From positions 3,442,501 through 3,506,500 of the forward strand of contig NZ_CP056030.1 of NCBI RefSeq assembly GCF_013374995.1: a stretch of 64,000 nucleotides of DNA, written 5' to 3'. Both the position numbers and the translations under genes were made by a program. The DNA comes from Pseudomonas eucalypticola. GTDB taxonomy: Bacteria > Pseudomonadota > Gammaproteobacteria > Pseudomonadales > Pseudomonadaceae. The stretch's first letter is position 1; each line of letters starts with the position of its first letter. The notes under the pieces are model-generated. The model made no database searches. It saw only the letters and a program-made list of their open reading frames with translations, and was not told where the DNA came from. Of this stretch, positions 39,661 through 49,435 are shown piece by piece.

Positions 39661-41072
39661 GCGAACCAGCCCTGGAGCCATAGGCGGCCCTGCTCGCCCA
39701 CGGCTTCGTACGCCCAGGCACGTTGGCCGCTGGCAGTCTCCACCAGGTAATAGTCACGGCGCACATCGCCACCGTCCCACCACCCCGACTCGATGCGTTC
39801 GGGCCCGGCCAGTACACGAATGTCGCAATCGGTCCAGGCCTGGGGCTCGGCCAGCAACCAGCCGGGGCGTGCCGGGCACTCGCCCACGGCCATCGCCTTG
39901 GGCAAGGCCTGGGGCACCCAGGCGCGTTCCGGGCGATGGTCGGCGCGCGCCGCCAGGCCGCTGACGGCGTCATCGCCAAGGCGTGCCCGCAAGCGTTCGC
40001 GCACCTGCTCCCAAGCCTGGGACTGCTGCGGGCGGGCGTCGAACAGGGCCTGGTGGCTGGGCACGAAACGCGGCAGGTCACGGGCCACCAGGCGCACGTT
40101 ACGCACCGGGCGCTTGACCTGCACTGGCTCCAGGCGCCCGCGCGCCAGCTCAAAGAGCATGCCGGGGTCGCGCTCGGCGCCCAGCAGGCCCACCGGCACC
40201 AGGGTGTCTTCGCCTTCGGCGTGCTCCAGGTGCAGGGTGAAGCGCTGCACGCCACTGTCGCGACCGCCCAGGTACGCGGCCAGGTCGTTGATCAGGCGGC
40301 GCAGGGGGAACAGCAAGGCCTGATGGGACTCCACGTCGAAATTCAGTTCGATGCGCTGCTCGAAAAAGTCCGGCGGGGTATAAAACGCCAGGGCCTGGGG
40401 GCGCAGGCCGTCGAGGGTATCCAGGTGCTGCAGGTCGCTGGCGGCAAAGCGCCGGGCCAGGGTATCGCGGGGCAAGGCCCGAACCTGGCCGAAACTGCGC
40501 AACCCCATGCGCGCGAACGCCGTGGCGGTGTCCCGGGGCAACCCCAGGCGTTCGATGGGCAAGGGCGCCAGGGCCGCCGGCAAGGCCGTGGTCTCCAGCA
40601 CCGCCAGGCCGTCATGGACATTGGCCAACATGCGCGCGGCCACGGGGTTGGTGGCCAGGGTAATGCGGTGGCTGAAGCCCAGGGCCTTGAGCTCCTCGCG
40701 CAGCCGTGCCTCGAACGTCGGCCAGGGGCCGAACAGGCCCAGGCTCGACTGCACTTCCAGCAACAGGGCACGGGGGTAATGCAGGCTGACCTGGGAGCTG
40801 AAACGGTAGGCCCAGGCGGCGAGAAATTGCTGGCACTGATCGATGTCGGCCGGGTCGTGGGCCAGGGTGGCGAACGCTCGGCTCAGGGCATGGGCGGCGG
40901 TCAACGTCTGCCCGGGCCGCAGGCCCAACGCCTTGGCCGCCGGGTTGACGGCCTGCAGCACCCGGCGCTGGGCCGGGCCGCTGATCAGGGCCAGGGGCGC
41001 GTCGGGGTCTTCACGGCGGCGCCGGGCGCTGTCCAGCGCCAGCTGTGGAAACAGGATACAGGCCCAGAGCAT
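39657..41072 (-). CDS. imuB: ImuB, Y-family polymerase-like mutagenesis protein
   Basis: A 471-residue Y-family polymerase homologue. The first strand, [14 protein letters not shown], lacks the acidic catalytic residues of true DinB-type polymerases, as in all ImuB proteins, so it is an inactive scaffold that links DnaE2 to the beta clamp. The little-finger region and a C-terminal extension are present ([21 protein letters not shown]). The start at 41072 is taken because upstream codons in the longer frame (to 41279) are not ImuB-like. It lies eight bases after imuA and is coupled to dnaE2 by ATGA. Confidence 0.93.
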   Translation of the reverse strand: MLWACILFPQLALDSARRRREDPDAPLALISGPAQRRVLQAVNPAAKALGLRPGQTLTAAHALSRAFATLAHDPADIDQCQQFLAAWAYRFSSQVSLHYPRALLLEVQSSLGLFGPWPTFEARLREELKALGFSHRITLATNPVAARMLANVHDGLAVLETTALPAALAPLPIERLGLPRDTATAFARMGLRSFGQVRALPRDTLARRFAASDLQHLDTLDGLRPQALAFYTPPDFFEQRIELNFDVESHQALLFPLRRLINDLAAYLGGRDSGVQRFTLHLEHAEGEDTLVPVGLLGAERDPGMLFELARGRLEPVQVKRPVRNVRLVARDLPRFVPSHQALFDARPQQSQAWEQVRERLRARLGDDAVSGLAARADHRPERAWVPQALPKAMAVGECPARPGWLLAEPQAWTDCDIRVLAGPERIESGWWDGGDVRRDYYLVETASGQRAWAYEAVGEQGRLWLQGWFA

Positions 41073-41079
41073 GGCAACC

Positions 41080-41691
41080 TCAGGCGCTGAACGCCAAAGG
41101 CGTGGCCGGCACCAGGCCGCCGCGGCACTTGAGCACACGCAACTGCGCCGGGCGCAGGTCGATGGCAATGCGCAGGGCTGCTGGCGAGGGGTTGCTGGCC
41201 GCTTGCCGCGGTCGGCAGGCGAAGGCCAGGGTCTGGCCAGTCTCGGCGGCCACCTGCAAACGTCGCAAGGCGCGGTCATCGGCCTTGTCCGGCCAGCACA
41301 GCACCGCGGCGCAGCTGCCCGAGCGCAGGCACTGTTCGGCAGCCCACAAGGCTTCGGTGCCCTGGGCTTGGATGATCGCCAGTTGGCGCAGGTCGACCCC
41401 GGCCGCTTCCCAGGCCGCCGGGTACGGAATGAAAGGCGGCGCCACCAGCACGACGCGCTCGCCGGCCTGGCTCAGGCGTGCCAGGGTTGGCCACAGCAGG
41501 CGCAATTCGCCGCTGCCGGCGCCGGGCAAGAGAATTTCACTGAGGGCCGAAGGCGGCCAGCCACCGCTGGGCAAGGCCTGGTCCAGGGCGGCATGGCCCG
41601 TGGGCTGGGCGGCCGCTGGCCGAACCTGGGCACGGCCCTTCCACACCCGCCGCTCGTCGAGCAGGCCCTCGAGGCTGACCACCGCGCCCAT
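41080..41691 (-). CDS. imuA: ImuA, SulA/RecA-like mutagenesis protein
   Basis: A 203-residue RecA-fold protein without a functional Walker A. The family pattern runs TGHAALDQALPSGGWPPSALSEILLPGAGSGELRLLWPTLA and LRRLQVAAETGQTLAFACRP. ImuA is needed with ImuB and DnaE2 for damage-induced mutagenesis; it binds RecA in related bacteria. It starts one base into the lexA2 stop (TGATG), so translation is coupled. Its expression is expected to follow LexA2 derepression. Confidence 0.9.
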   Translation of the reverse strand: MGAVVSLEGLLDERRVWKGRAQVRPAAAQPTGHAALDQALPSGGWPPSALSEILLPGAGSGELRLLWPTLARLSQAGERVVLVAPPFIPYPAAWEAAGVDLRQLAIIQAQGTEALWAAEQCLRSGSCAAVLCWPDKADDRALRRLQVAAETGQTLAFACRPRQAASNPSPAALRIAIDLRPAQLRVLKCRGGLVPATPLAFSA

Positions 41692-42305
41692 CAGCGACGC
41701 ACCAGGCCACAGAAAATGCCTTCGATCACCAGTTCCTGCTCGGCGTCGACGACAATGGGTGCATAGTCGGGGTTGCGCGGCATCAGCCTGACGCTGTCGC
41801 GGTTCAGCTCCAGGCGCTTGATGGTCACCTCGCCGTCCAGGCGGGCCACCACGATCTGGCCGTTGCGGGCATCGCGCTGGCGCTTCACGCCCACCAGGTC
41901 GCCGTCCAGGATACCGTCGCCGATCATCGAGTCACCGGCCACCTGCAGAAGAAAGTCCGGCGTGCGGGCAAACATCCGCGCATCGAACACCAGGTGGTCG
42001 TGCACGCCCACGTCCGGGTCGATGGGCCGCCCCGCCGCCACCCGACCCAGCACCGGAATCTCCAGCACTTCGGGGCGGCGCTGATGCCGCGCCAGGCGAA
42101 TGCCCCGCGCCTGGTTGGGCGTGACGTCGATGAAACCGGCCTCGGTCAAGGCCACGATATGCTTGCGCGCCACACTGCGCGAGGCAAACCCGAAGGCCTC
42201 GCTGATTTCCGCCAGGCTCGGCGGCTGGCCGTGATCGGCAATGCGATCGCGGATGAAAGTGAGTATGGCGGCGCGTTTTGGGGATAGAGTAGTCATGGAG
42301 TACAT
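41691..42305 (-). CDS. lexA2: LexA2, self-cleaving SOS repressor of the imuA-imuB-dnaE2 cassette
   Basis: A 204-residue LexA. The winged helix is in residues 1-70 (PPSLAEISEAFGFASRSVARKHI). The cleavage bond is Ala91-Gly92 (GRVAAGRP), the catalytic Ser126 is in GDSMIGDG and Lys163 in VTIKRLE, so it is self-cleavable. It is the second LexA type known in P. putida that governs this cassette. The ATG at 42305 has GGAG five bases upstream; the ATG at 42296 is in frame but too far from it. The operator at 42297-42314 covers the ribosome binding site and start, giving autoregulation. Confidence 0.95.
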   Translation of the reverse strand: MYSMTTLSPKRAAILTFIRDRIADHGQPPSLAEISEAFGFASRSVARKHIVALTEAGFIDVTPNQARGIRLARHQRRPEVLEIPVLGRVAAGRPIDPDVGVHDHLVFDARMFARTPDFLLQVAGDSMIGDGILDGDLVGVKRQRDARNGQIVVARLDGEVTIKRLELNRDSVRLMPRNPDYAPIVVDAEQELVIEGIFCGLVRR

Positions 42306-42314
42306 TTGTACTCC
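42297..42314. promoter_or_regulatory. LexA2 operator over the lexA2 start
   Basis: GGAGTACATTTGTACTCC is a perfect inverted repeat with seven-base arms and four-base spacer. It contains GTAC-N4-GTAC, close to the LexA2 recognition pattern known in P. putida (GTAC-N4-GTGC). It lies on the GGAG ribosome binding site and start codon of lexA2, upstream of the whole cassette. Confidence 0.85.
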
Positions 42315-42434
42315 AGGTGGATTGGCGGCGCAAGGTGAAAGCGGCGAGTGGTCGCGAGGAGCGTGTTTTTTAGGCGTAGGTCATTGATTCAAGAGGCGAT
42401 TCAGGGTGCATGGCTTCGCCTTTCCCAATCTCCC

Positions 42435-43283
42435 TCACTCCCCCTCCAGCACCCTCACCACCTGCGCGGACAGCCCCACCTCCGCCGCGGCCAGATTCTC
42501 CCGCAAATGCCCCACCGATGAAGTCCCGGGTATCAGCAGAATATTCGCCGAACGTTGCAGCAACCACGCCAGCGCCACCTGCATGGGCGTGGCGCCCAGT
42601 TGCCGGGCCACTTCATCCAGCGTCGACGACTGCAACGGCGTGAACCCGCCCAGCGGGAAAAACGGCACATAAGCAATGCCATCCGCCGCCAACGCATCGA
42701 TCAGCGCATCATCGTCACGGTGCACCAGGTTGTAATGGTTCTGCACGCACACCACCGGCGCTATCGCCCGCGCTTGGGCCACTTGCGTGGCCGACACATT
42801 GCTGACGCCCAGGTGGCGGATCAGGCCCTGTTGCTGCAGTTCGGCCAGGACCGTGAACGGCGCCTCGATAGACGCTTGGTCCGGCGCATGCAGCGTGCCC
42901 CAAGCCCGCATGTTCACCACTTCCAGTACATCCAGCCCCAGGTGGCGCAGGTTGCTGTGCACCGCGTCGATCAGTTCCTGTCGGCTGTCGGCCCGCAACC
43001 AGGCGCCGTCGTCACCACGGCGGGCGCCCACCTTGGTGACAATCACCACGTCCTGGGGGTACGGCGCCAGGGCTTCTCGGATCAACCGATTAGTCACATA
43101 AGGGCCATAAAAGTCGCTGGTGTCGATGTGGTCGACGCCTGCCTCAATGGCCGCACGCAACACTGCCAGCGCTCCGGCATGATCCTTCGGCGGCCCGAAT
43201 ACCTGCGGGCCGGCCAGTTGCATGGCGCCATAGCCCAAACGGTTGACGCTGCGGTGGCCCAAAGTGAAACGCAATGTGCTCAT
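42435..43283 (-). CDS. Aldo/keto reductase
   Basis: A 282-residue TIM-barrel oxidoreductase of the AKR superfamily, using NADPH to reduce carbonyls. The catalytic tetrad is visible: Asp and Tyr in DHIDTSDFYGPYVTN, Lys in VVIVTKVG, and the position of the His is occupied in the VNMRAWGTLHAPD strand. The cofactor region is LLIPGTSSVGHLRENLAA. The start at 43283 matches family length; an upstream ATG at 43415 adds an unlikely tail. It is divergent from a LysR gene that probably regulates it. The substrate is unknown. Confidence 0.88.
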   Translation of the reverse strand: MSTLRFTLGHRSVNRLGYGAMQLAGPQVFGPPKDHAGALAVLRAAIEAGVDHIDTSDFYGPYVTNRLIREALAPYPQDVVIVTKVGARRGDDGAWLRADSRQELIDAVHSNLRHLGLDVLEVVNMRAWGTLHAPDQASIEAPFTVLAELQQQGLIRHLGVSNVSATQVAQARAIAPVVCVQNHYNLVHRDDDALIDALAADGIAYVPFFPLGGFTPLQSSTLDEVARQLGATPMQVALAWLLQRSANILLIPGTSSVGHLRENLAAAEVGLSAQVVRVLEGE

Positions 43284-43379
43284 GGGTGAATCCTCGGTGG
43301 GTACGCCACTGACTATAGGCATTGACCGACTGTGTGAAAATACAGTGGAATCGGCACAGGCCGTACGGATGAGCGCACA

Positions 43380-44282
43380 ATGAACAACGATCTGCAGGAC
43401 CTGTTTGCCTTCCACGCCGTGGTCCAGGCCGGTGGCTTTCGTGAGGGCGCCCGTGCCAGCGGCAAGTCGGCGTCCAGCCTGAGCGACGCGGTGCGCCGTG
43501 CCGAGGCACGCCTTGGGGTGCGGCTGCTGAACCGCACCACCCGCAGCGTCGCCCCCACCGAGGCTGGAGCCCGGCTGCTGGAGCGCCTGGTACCTGCCCT
43601 CGCCGAGGTGCAGGCCGCCCTAGACGTGGTCAACGGCTTTCGCGAACGCCCCAGCGGCACCCTCAAGCTCAACGTGCCGCTAAGCGCCGCGCGGCTGGTG
43701 CTGCCGGGCATTCTTACGCCATTCCTCAAGGCCTTTCCCGAGATCAAGGTGGAGGTCATTGTCGAAGAAAGCTTCGTCGACATCCTCGCCGCCGGGTGTG
43801 ACGCAGGCATCCGCTACGACGAGCGCCTGGAGCAGGATATGATTGCCGTGCCCATCGGCCCGCGTCGCCAACGCTTCGCCACCGCAGCGGCCCCGGCCTA
43901 CCTGGACATCCATGGCCGCCCCACTCACCCACGCGAATTGCTGGACCATGCCTGCTTGCGCGGACAATTCAGCAGCGGCCTGATGCCGGCGTGGGCGTTC
44001 GAACGGGACGGCGAAGTGGTGCAGGTCGAGCCCACTGGGCCGTTGAAAGTACGCATCGGCGGCGCCGTCGACTTGGCGGTGGATGCCGCGGTGCAAGGCT
44101 TGGGGGTTATCCATCTGTTCGAAGACTGGCTTGAGCCGTACCTGGCCAGCGGCGCGCTGGAGCCCGTACTGGAGCCATGGTGGCAAACGTTCAGCGGGCC
44201 GTTTTTGTACTACCCGGGGCGCCGGCATTTGCCGGCGGCGTTGAAGGCATTCGTGGGGTTTGTGAGGGAGGGTTCGGGTTGA
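43380..44282 (+). CDS. LysR-family transcriptional regulator
   Basis: A 300-residue LysR regulator with helix-turn-helix GFREGARASGKSASSLSDAVRRAEARLGVRLLNRTTRSV. Its effector domain belongs to the group with a C-terminal FLYYPGRRHLPAALKAFV. It is transcribed divergently from the aldo/keto reductase with 96 bp between the starts, the classic arrangement for LysR control of its neighbour. It ends 36 bp before the degraded end of the toxin/immunity array. Confidence 0.9.
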   Translation: MNNDLQDLFAFHAVVQAGGFREGARASGKSASSLSDAVRRAEARLGVRLLNRTTRSVAPTEAGARLLERLVPALAEVQAALDVVNGFRERPSGTLKLNVPLSAARLVLPGILTPFLKAFPEIKVEVIVEESFVDILAAGCDAGIRYDERLEQDMIAVPIGPRRQRFATAAAPAYLDIHGRPTHPRELLDHACLRGQFSSGLMPAWAFERDGEVVQVEPTGPLKVRIGGAVDLAVDAAVQGLGVIHLFEDWLEPYLASGALEPVLEPWWQTFSGPFLYYPGRRHLPAALKAFVGFVREGSG

Positions 44283-44318
44283 GGGGACGGCGGGAGACTC
44301 AAGGAATGTCCCCGCACG

Positions 44319-44445
44319 TCAGCCATTCAAACCGCAAGCAGAGATAAAATCACGTATCGGTATATCAAGAAAGCTGCTCTCTCCAGCGGAAAGAACATCT
44401 TGCAATGTGACGATGCCTTTTTCAAAGTCCAAAGAAACCTCAAAG
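44319..44445 (-). pseudogene. 3' remnant of an immunity-type gene, cut by an IS element
   Basis: Minus-strand codons from 44445 to the stop at 44319 encode 41 residues (starting FEVSLDFEKG, ending FISACGLNG) with an acidic, immunity-protein-like composition and no start codon. The upstream end falls exactly at the left inverted repeat of the IS3-family element. On the other side of the element lies a truncated NucA/NucB-type toxin. The simplest reading is that this is the tail of that toxin's immunity gene, with the intervening sequence deleted. The identity of the immunity family is not recognised. Confidence 0.6.
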
Positions 44446-44766
44446 TGTAGTGGTCTAATGAAACCGGACACCCATTTAGGCGAGAATGCTCGCCACAGAG
44501 AGGTGTCTGATGACCAAGCAACGTCGTACCTTTACCCCTGAGTTCAAGCGCGAGGCTGCGTGCCTGGTGCTCGATCAAGGCTACAGCCATACCGAGGCAG
44601 CCCGTTCGCTTGGGCTGGTTGAGTCGGCCTTGCGTCGCTGGGTGAACCAGCTCCAGCAAGAACGTGGCGGTGTCACCCCGACCAGCAAAGCGTTAACACC
44701 TGAGCAGCAAAAAATCCAAGAATTGGAAGCCCGAATCAATCGTCTGGAACGGGAGAAATCGATCCT

Positions 44767-45673
<907 letters not shown>

Positions 45674-45676
45674 CCA

Positions 45677-46495
45677 CTACAGTTTGGTTTCAATACCGCG
45701 CAAAGAATCACGCCTATTTGATGCCGTATTCGCGCGATCTATGGTCAGAGTGTCAGGCTTACCCGCGTCAATAGCGTCTTCGATGTGTGGTGCTGACTCA
45801 GGAAAGCGGCTTTTGCTGACTGTTACAACCTTTCCAACATCACTCCCAGCGGCACCTGCGCCTTTTGCACCTCCACTAACAACATCCGCTCCAACCGCTC
45901 TCGGCTCACCCCCCACGTAACGCTGCCAATCCGGATGGTAAGGATCAGCGTTCATCTCGTCCGTAATAGTGGTAAGACTAGTAGCTTTGGGAGCGTCCTC
46001 TATCGCTTTTGCGCTACCCAATTCACCTGGAGCCGCGCCCTGCGCAGACGCCTCACCCGCCCGAGCTTCCGCTATCGCCTTTGCACTACCCAACTCAACC
46101 TGAGCCGCGCTCTTCGCAGACGCCCCAGCTGCCCGAGCCTCCGCGAGCGCCTGCAAAACAGCCCGCACCCCGCCCTTCGCCGCGCTGGCCCCGGGCACGA
46201 CCGCCAACAGCACATCCAAGCCTACGGTGCTGGTATCCACCCCACCAATGGCGTAACGCTCCAACGCGTGCCAGTGATCCGCATTCAGGTCCCCGTCGTT
46301 GGAGATAGCGCCTATCTCGCGAAGCTTTTTGGTCGCCACCGACTTGCCATACCACTGCACTGTATAACCTGTTAAATCACGGCCTTTGAGAGCTATATTC
46401 GATCTAGGCCATCCTTTAAACGTTAAATATCGAACTACCCCCTTAAGCAAGCCAAACCCCAGCCCATCAGTTTCAACTTCGACCTGTTTAAACAA
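45677..46495 (-). pseudogene. Orphan CdiA-CT module: NucA/NucB-like DNase toxin, truncated by IS
   Basis: Minus-strand frame of about 272 residues. The N-terminal hinge (WYGKSVATKKLREIGAIS, then ERYAIGGVDTST, two 24-residue AEARAGEASAQ repeats, RYVGGEPRAVGADVVSGGAKG) is shared with the other modules. After it comes a new domain, SKSRFPESAPHIEDAIDAG and KPDTLTIDRANTASNRRDSLRG, which matches the start of the NucA/NucB sporulation-type nuclease family (substrate-contact segment with TIDR). The catalytic remainder is missing because the IS element begins five bases before the frame ends. There is no good start codon (a TTG at 46495), as expected for an orphan toxin reservoir. Confidence 0.78.
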
Positions 46496-46578
46496 TGGAA
46501 AAATCCGTAATCATTGAACTGATTGGTCAACCACCACTTACGTTCAGCTCATGAAAAGATGCGGCCCAGCCACCACTC

Positions 46579-47094
46579 CTACCGAAGAGACCAGTCGTGT
46601 ATCGACACCAACTTGATGATTTGTTCCGGCGCATCCTCCAAGGAAGCTCTATAGTCACTAACAAAGCTAATCCCCGTCAATATACCCCCATTCTTCCTTA
46701 TAAGAAAATGATCATCCACATCATTAAATAAAATATCAAATTCCTTTTCTAAGCTTCGAAGATCACTCCCCACACCCACACCATTAAACCTCCCGCAATA
46801 CCCTTCACCCACGGAAATCCTATAAAGCCTCCCGCTACCCTCAAAGTACAGCGAGACCACCTCATTCATAAACCGATACGATAGCAAAAACTCATTACCA
46901 AAACCGATTCTCCTCTGAATACCGACCCAAGACTTATTTTCAAGGAGAACATCACGAACTGGTACATCCGGACCATACCACTCAACCTTCCCCACTTTCT
47001 CGCTAACATTGGAAAATGACTCACCTAAAGAGAATCCTGCTGCTGCTATACCTGGTACAAGGTTAGAGTACAGATTAGGGAATAAGTTTTTCAT
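46579..47094 (-). CDS. Putative immunity protein (module 5)
   Basis: A 171-residue protein of AT-rich composition, starting ATGAAAAACTT, whose ATGA overlaps the stop of the preceding toxin frame. The acidic, Phe- and Gly-rich sequence (GFGNEFLLSYRFMNEVVSLYFEG, then FDILFNDVDDHFLIRK) has no family I recognise. Position directly after, and coupled to, a toxin C-terminus makes it the cognate immunity protein. Confidence 0.7.
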   Translation of the reverse strand: MKNLFPNLYSNLVPGIAAAGFSLGESFSNVSEKVGKVEWYGPDVPVRDVLLENKSWVGIQRRIGFGNEFLLSYRFMNEVVSLYFEGSGRLYRISVGEGYCGRFNGVGVGSDLRSLEKEFDILFNDVDDHFLIRKNGGILTGISFVSDYRASLEDAPEQIIKLVSIHDWSLR

Positions 47095-47963
47095 AGATCA
47101 TCCCCAGCTTTTCCCATTACCACCCTCATACCGCAGGCGATTTCCTTGGGTATCATAATATTTTTGATAATTCGTAATGGTACCCGGACTAAATCACGCG
47201 ACGGATCGATTACCCGTATCTCAATGTTTTTATTTCCGACCTTCTCAGTACCAACAAGCTTATAGTACGGACTATCACCGTGGGTTCCGCCGCCCGGATG
47301 AAACTCTACCTCTTTTATAGTCGGGTGCCCCTCAACGTTAAAGACCTGAGCCCTACCTGAAGTACCTGCTAATGGTGCTTTCGGCGTAAGGCTCGCACCA
47401 TCAAGCATTAGCGACTGTTTGATATCATCAATCGATTTACCCCACATGCTCGCCGGCGACTCAGCAATATTTCGAGGAATACCTGCTTGGGCTGCCAGAT
47501 CGTCTCTCAGTCCAACGCGCGCAACGGCCGAAATAGCCGGCACTTCAGCTGAATCAATCGCTTTTGCACCTATCTCTACAACATCCGCTCCAACCGCTCT
47601 CGGCTCCCCACCCACGTAACGCTGCCAATCCGGATGGTACGCATCAGCGCTCATCTCGTCCGTTACAGCGGTAAGACTAGTAGCTTTGAGAGCTTCCTCT
47701 ATCGCGTTTGCGCTACCCAATTCACCCGGAGCCGTGCTCTGCGCAGACGCCTCAGCTGCCCGAGCCTCCGCTACCGCCTTTGCACTACCCAACTCAACCT
47801 GAGCCGCGCTCTTCGCAGACGCCCCAACTGCCCGAACCTCCGCGAGCGCCTGCAAAACAGCCCGCACCCTGCCCTTCGCCGCGCTGGCCTCGGGCACGCC
47901 CGCCAACAGCACATCCAAGTCTACGGTGGTGGTATCCACCCCACCAGTGGCGTAACGCTCCAA
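47091..47963 (-). CDS. Orphan CdiA-CT module 5 toxin with shared hinge
   Basis: The frame runs in from about 48024 without a start codon; an ATG at 47963 falls inside the hinge. The hinge matches the other modules (DVLLAGVPEASAAKGRVRAVLQAL, AEARAAEASAQ, YVGGEPRAVGADVV), then diverges at EIGAKAIDSAEVPAISAV. The toxin domain (residues about 150-290) contains GRAQVFNVEGHPTIKEVEFHPGGG and THGDSPYYKLV, a histidine- and glycine-rich stretch that could be catalytic. The fold is not recognised. It is coupled by ATGA to its immunity gene. Whether it is ever expressed alone is doubtful. Confidence 0.72.
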   Translation of the reverse strand: MERYATGGVDTTTVDLDVLLAGVPEASAAKGRVRAVLQALAEVRAVGASAKSAAQVELGSAKAVAEARAAEASAQSTAPGELGSANAIEEALKATSLTAVTDEMSADAYHPDWQRYVGGEPRAVGADVVEIGAKAIDSAEVPAISAVARVGLRDDLAAQAGIPRNIAESPASMWGKSIDDIKQSLMLDGASLTPKAPLAGTSGRAQVFNVEGHPTIKEVEFHPGGGTHGDSPYYKLVGTEKVGNKNIEIRVIDPSRDLVRVPLRIIKNIMIPKEIACGMRVVMGKAGDDL

Positions 47964-48045
47964 CTCGTGCCAGTGACCTGCATTCAGGTCCGCGTCGTTA
48001 GAGATAGCGCCTATCTCGCTTTTTCAAGCTGAGCATATTGAAAAA

Positions 48046-48276
48046 CTACGCCTGGCGAATATCAGATAAAAAATCATAAAATTCTTTTTCTGTCATCTCA
48101 AACTCTGGCCCTTCGACCATTGCCATTAGTGACAACAACGCACTGCCTACAGCTTTTGTAAGAGAGAGGTTTGGATCTTGGTAAATATCAAGCGCCTCTT
48201 TTGATATTTTAAAAATATCAAATCCATCAGCAACTGCTCTTCTAAGTCTGTCAGCCACTATATCTTCCATGCTCAT
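48046..48276 (-). CDS. Immunity protein of module 4
   Basis: A 76-residue acidic protein (MSMEDIVADRLRRAVADG, then FYDFLSDIRQA). It resembles small helical immunity proteins that accompany FHA C-terminal toxins in Pseudomonas. The start at 48276 overlaps the toxin stop by ATGA and has GGGGGC upstream; an ATG at 48288 is less likely. It lies after the frameshifted module 4 toxin. Confidence 0.72.
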   Translation of the reverse strand: MSMEDIVADRLRRAVADGFDIFKISKEALDIYQDPNLSLTKAVGSALLSLMAMVEGPEFEMTEKEFYDFLSDIRQA

Positions 48277-48679
48277 TGCTGCCCCCAACTCTTTAACTCC
48301 GCTCCGGTCGGAGGATAGTGCTGAGCATCAACCGGCTGCCCATTAATACTTTTCGGGTGGACACGGATTACTTCTCCTGCATGGTCATAGCTTTCCATCC
48401 ATTGCCTCGTACTGCCCGTTCTAGGATCAAACTCCGCGGCGAAAGAAGCACCTCGAGTAGGTCCTTTTGTCCTTGCAGGAACCTCTTGTTTGTAGTAATG
48501 AATACGGCCATCAGGCAGTGTTCTAGTGACCGTTGCTGTCTCTTGAGCTTTTTGTAGTCCTGATAGTTTCGCTCTCAATGCAGCTTGGGCATTTGTGTGC
48601 CTTAGCTACAACTTCTCCCGTTGTAGCAGTAGCGTTTGCATCTCCACTAACAACATCCGCTCCAACCGCTCTCGCCTCA
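48273..48679 (-). pseudogene. Orphan CdiA-CT module 4 toxin, frameshifted
   Basis: The hinge fragment GGEARAVGADVVSGDANATATTGEVVAKAH (in two pieces) lies in one frame, and the toxin domain AALRAKLSGLQKAQETATVTRTLPDG through KSWGQQ in another. Between them the DNA reads AAGGCACACAAATGCC; the frame would be restored by CACACACA, so two bases (one CA) appear lost. The toxin (about 105 residues) includes FDPRTGSTRQWMESYDHAG and RVHPKSINGQPVDAQHYPPTG, a pattern seen at the ends of many FHA-type proteins. It lacks a start codon. It is directly coupled to the immunity gene. Confidence 0.72.
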
Positions 48680-48985
48680 CCACCCACTCGAGCGGCGAAC
48701 GAAGAACCGAGACTGGTTCTGAGTGAAGCCTATGCAGAATAACCACTCATAAATTTTCGACGCACACAATATCTTTGCAAAAATACTCCACCCACGACTA
48801 GCAACATCAATATCGCCAGAGTTTATTACATACCTATCCATTGACCTAATCCAGGCTTCCATTGCAGCTAAAAACCTCTTTAAGCCCGCGTTCCCCCAAT
48901 CATCGAAATTAAGTATCATCTCCTCTCTAAACTCTCCAAAGCGGATGGTAGCTTTTGGCCTGCGACTCCTATTTCTTTTGCACCA
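48677..48985 (-). pseudogene. Remnant of a module: hinge scrap plus DUF7660-like immunity gene
   Basis: Immediately after the preceding immunity stop (48987) the DNA reads GGTGCAAAAGAAATAGGAG, the GAKE hinge boundary of this array, and the frame then encodes GVAGQKLPSALESLERR before a stop. In a second frame the next 80 residues read MILNFDDWGNAGLKRFLAAMEAWIRSMD and GWSIFAKILCASKIYEWLF, which resembles the DUF7660 family, known as small immunity-like proteins. So a toxin start and an immunity gene are fused with the toxin mostly deleted. The 3' end runs into the next module's hinge. Confidence 0.6.
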
Positions 48986-48986
48986 A

Positions 48987-49418
48987 CTAAACTCTCACTT
49001 CAAGAAGTAAAATCTTACTATCAGAAAATCTAACCATATCATCTACAACTGATAGACACCCACCAGACTCAATCACACTAAGCCCGCAGCTTCCAAAATT
49101 CAAATACACTCCAATACAACCTTCTTCGACATCACTAATCCTGTACTCATATACCGACAAAATTTTCAACCCTAGATACCTACCCAACCCACTTAACGAC
49201 TTAATCGGGTACGCAAAATCGTCATTTATCTCAGACAACTCCAGCAATTCCGGATCCGAATCCAACTTCAAAAACCTTGACACGCCCTCGCTAATTGTTA
49301 ATGACACCCACCCAGAGTTAGAAACATTAAAAAACAATACCAAAAACTCACAAACCAAATTTCCAGTCATAAAGAATGAGCGAAATCTGACATCATGCAA
49401 TACCTCATTGATCAGCAC
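48987..49418 (-). CDS. Putative immunity protein of module 2
   Basis: A 143-residue acidic protein beginning with GTG (codons GTG CTG ATC AAT), nine bases after GGAGG. The sequence has a beta-rich pattern (FFNVSNSGWVSLTISEG, LNFGSCGLSVIESGGCLSVVDDMVRF). No family is recognised. It follows the module 2 toxin by 17 bp on the same strand, so it should neutralise it. Confidence 0.7.
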   Translation of the reverse strand: MLINEVLHDVRFRSFFMTGNLVCEFLVLFFNVSNSGWVSLTISEGVSRFLKLDSDPELLELSEINDDFAYPIKSLSGLGRYLGLKILSVYEYRISDVEEGCIGVYLNFGSCGLSVIESGGCLSVVDDMVRFSDSKILLLEVRV

Positions 49419-49435
49419 AGCTTTTCGCCTCCATA

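Noticed and set aside
36655..39750. A 1,031-residue plus-strand frame opposite dnaE2
   Set aside because: It mirrors the dnaE2 coding frame and has no recognisable motif, whereas dnaE2 shows the full polymerase pattern.
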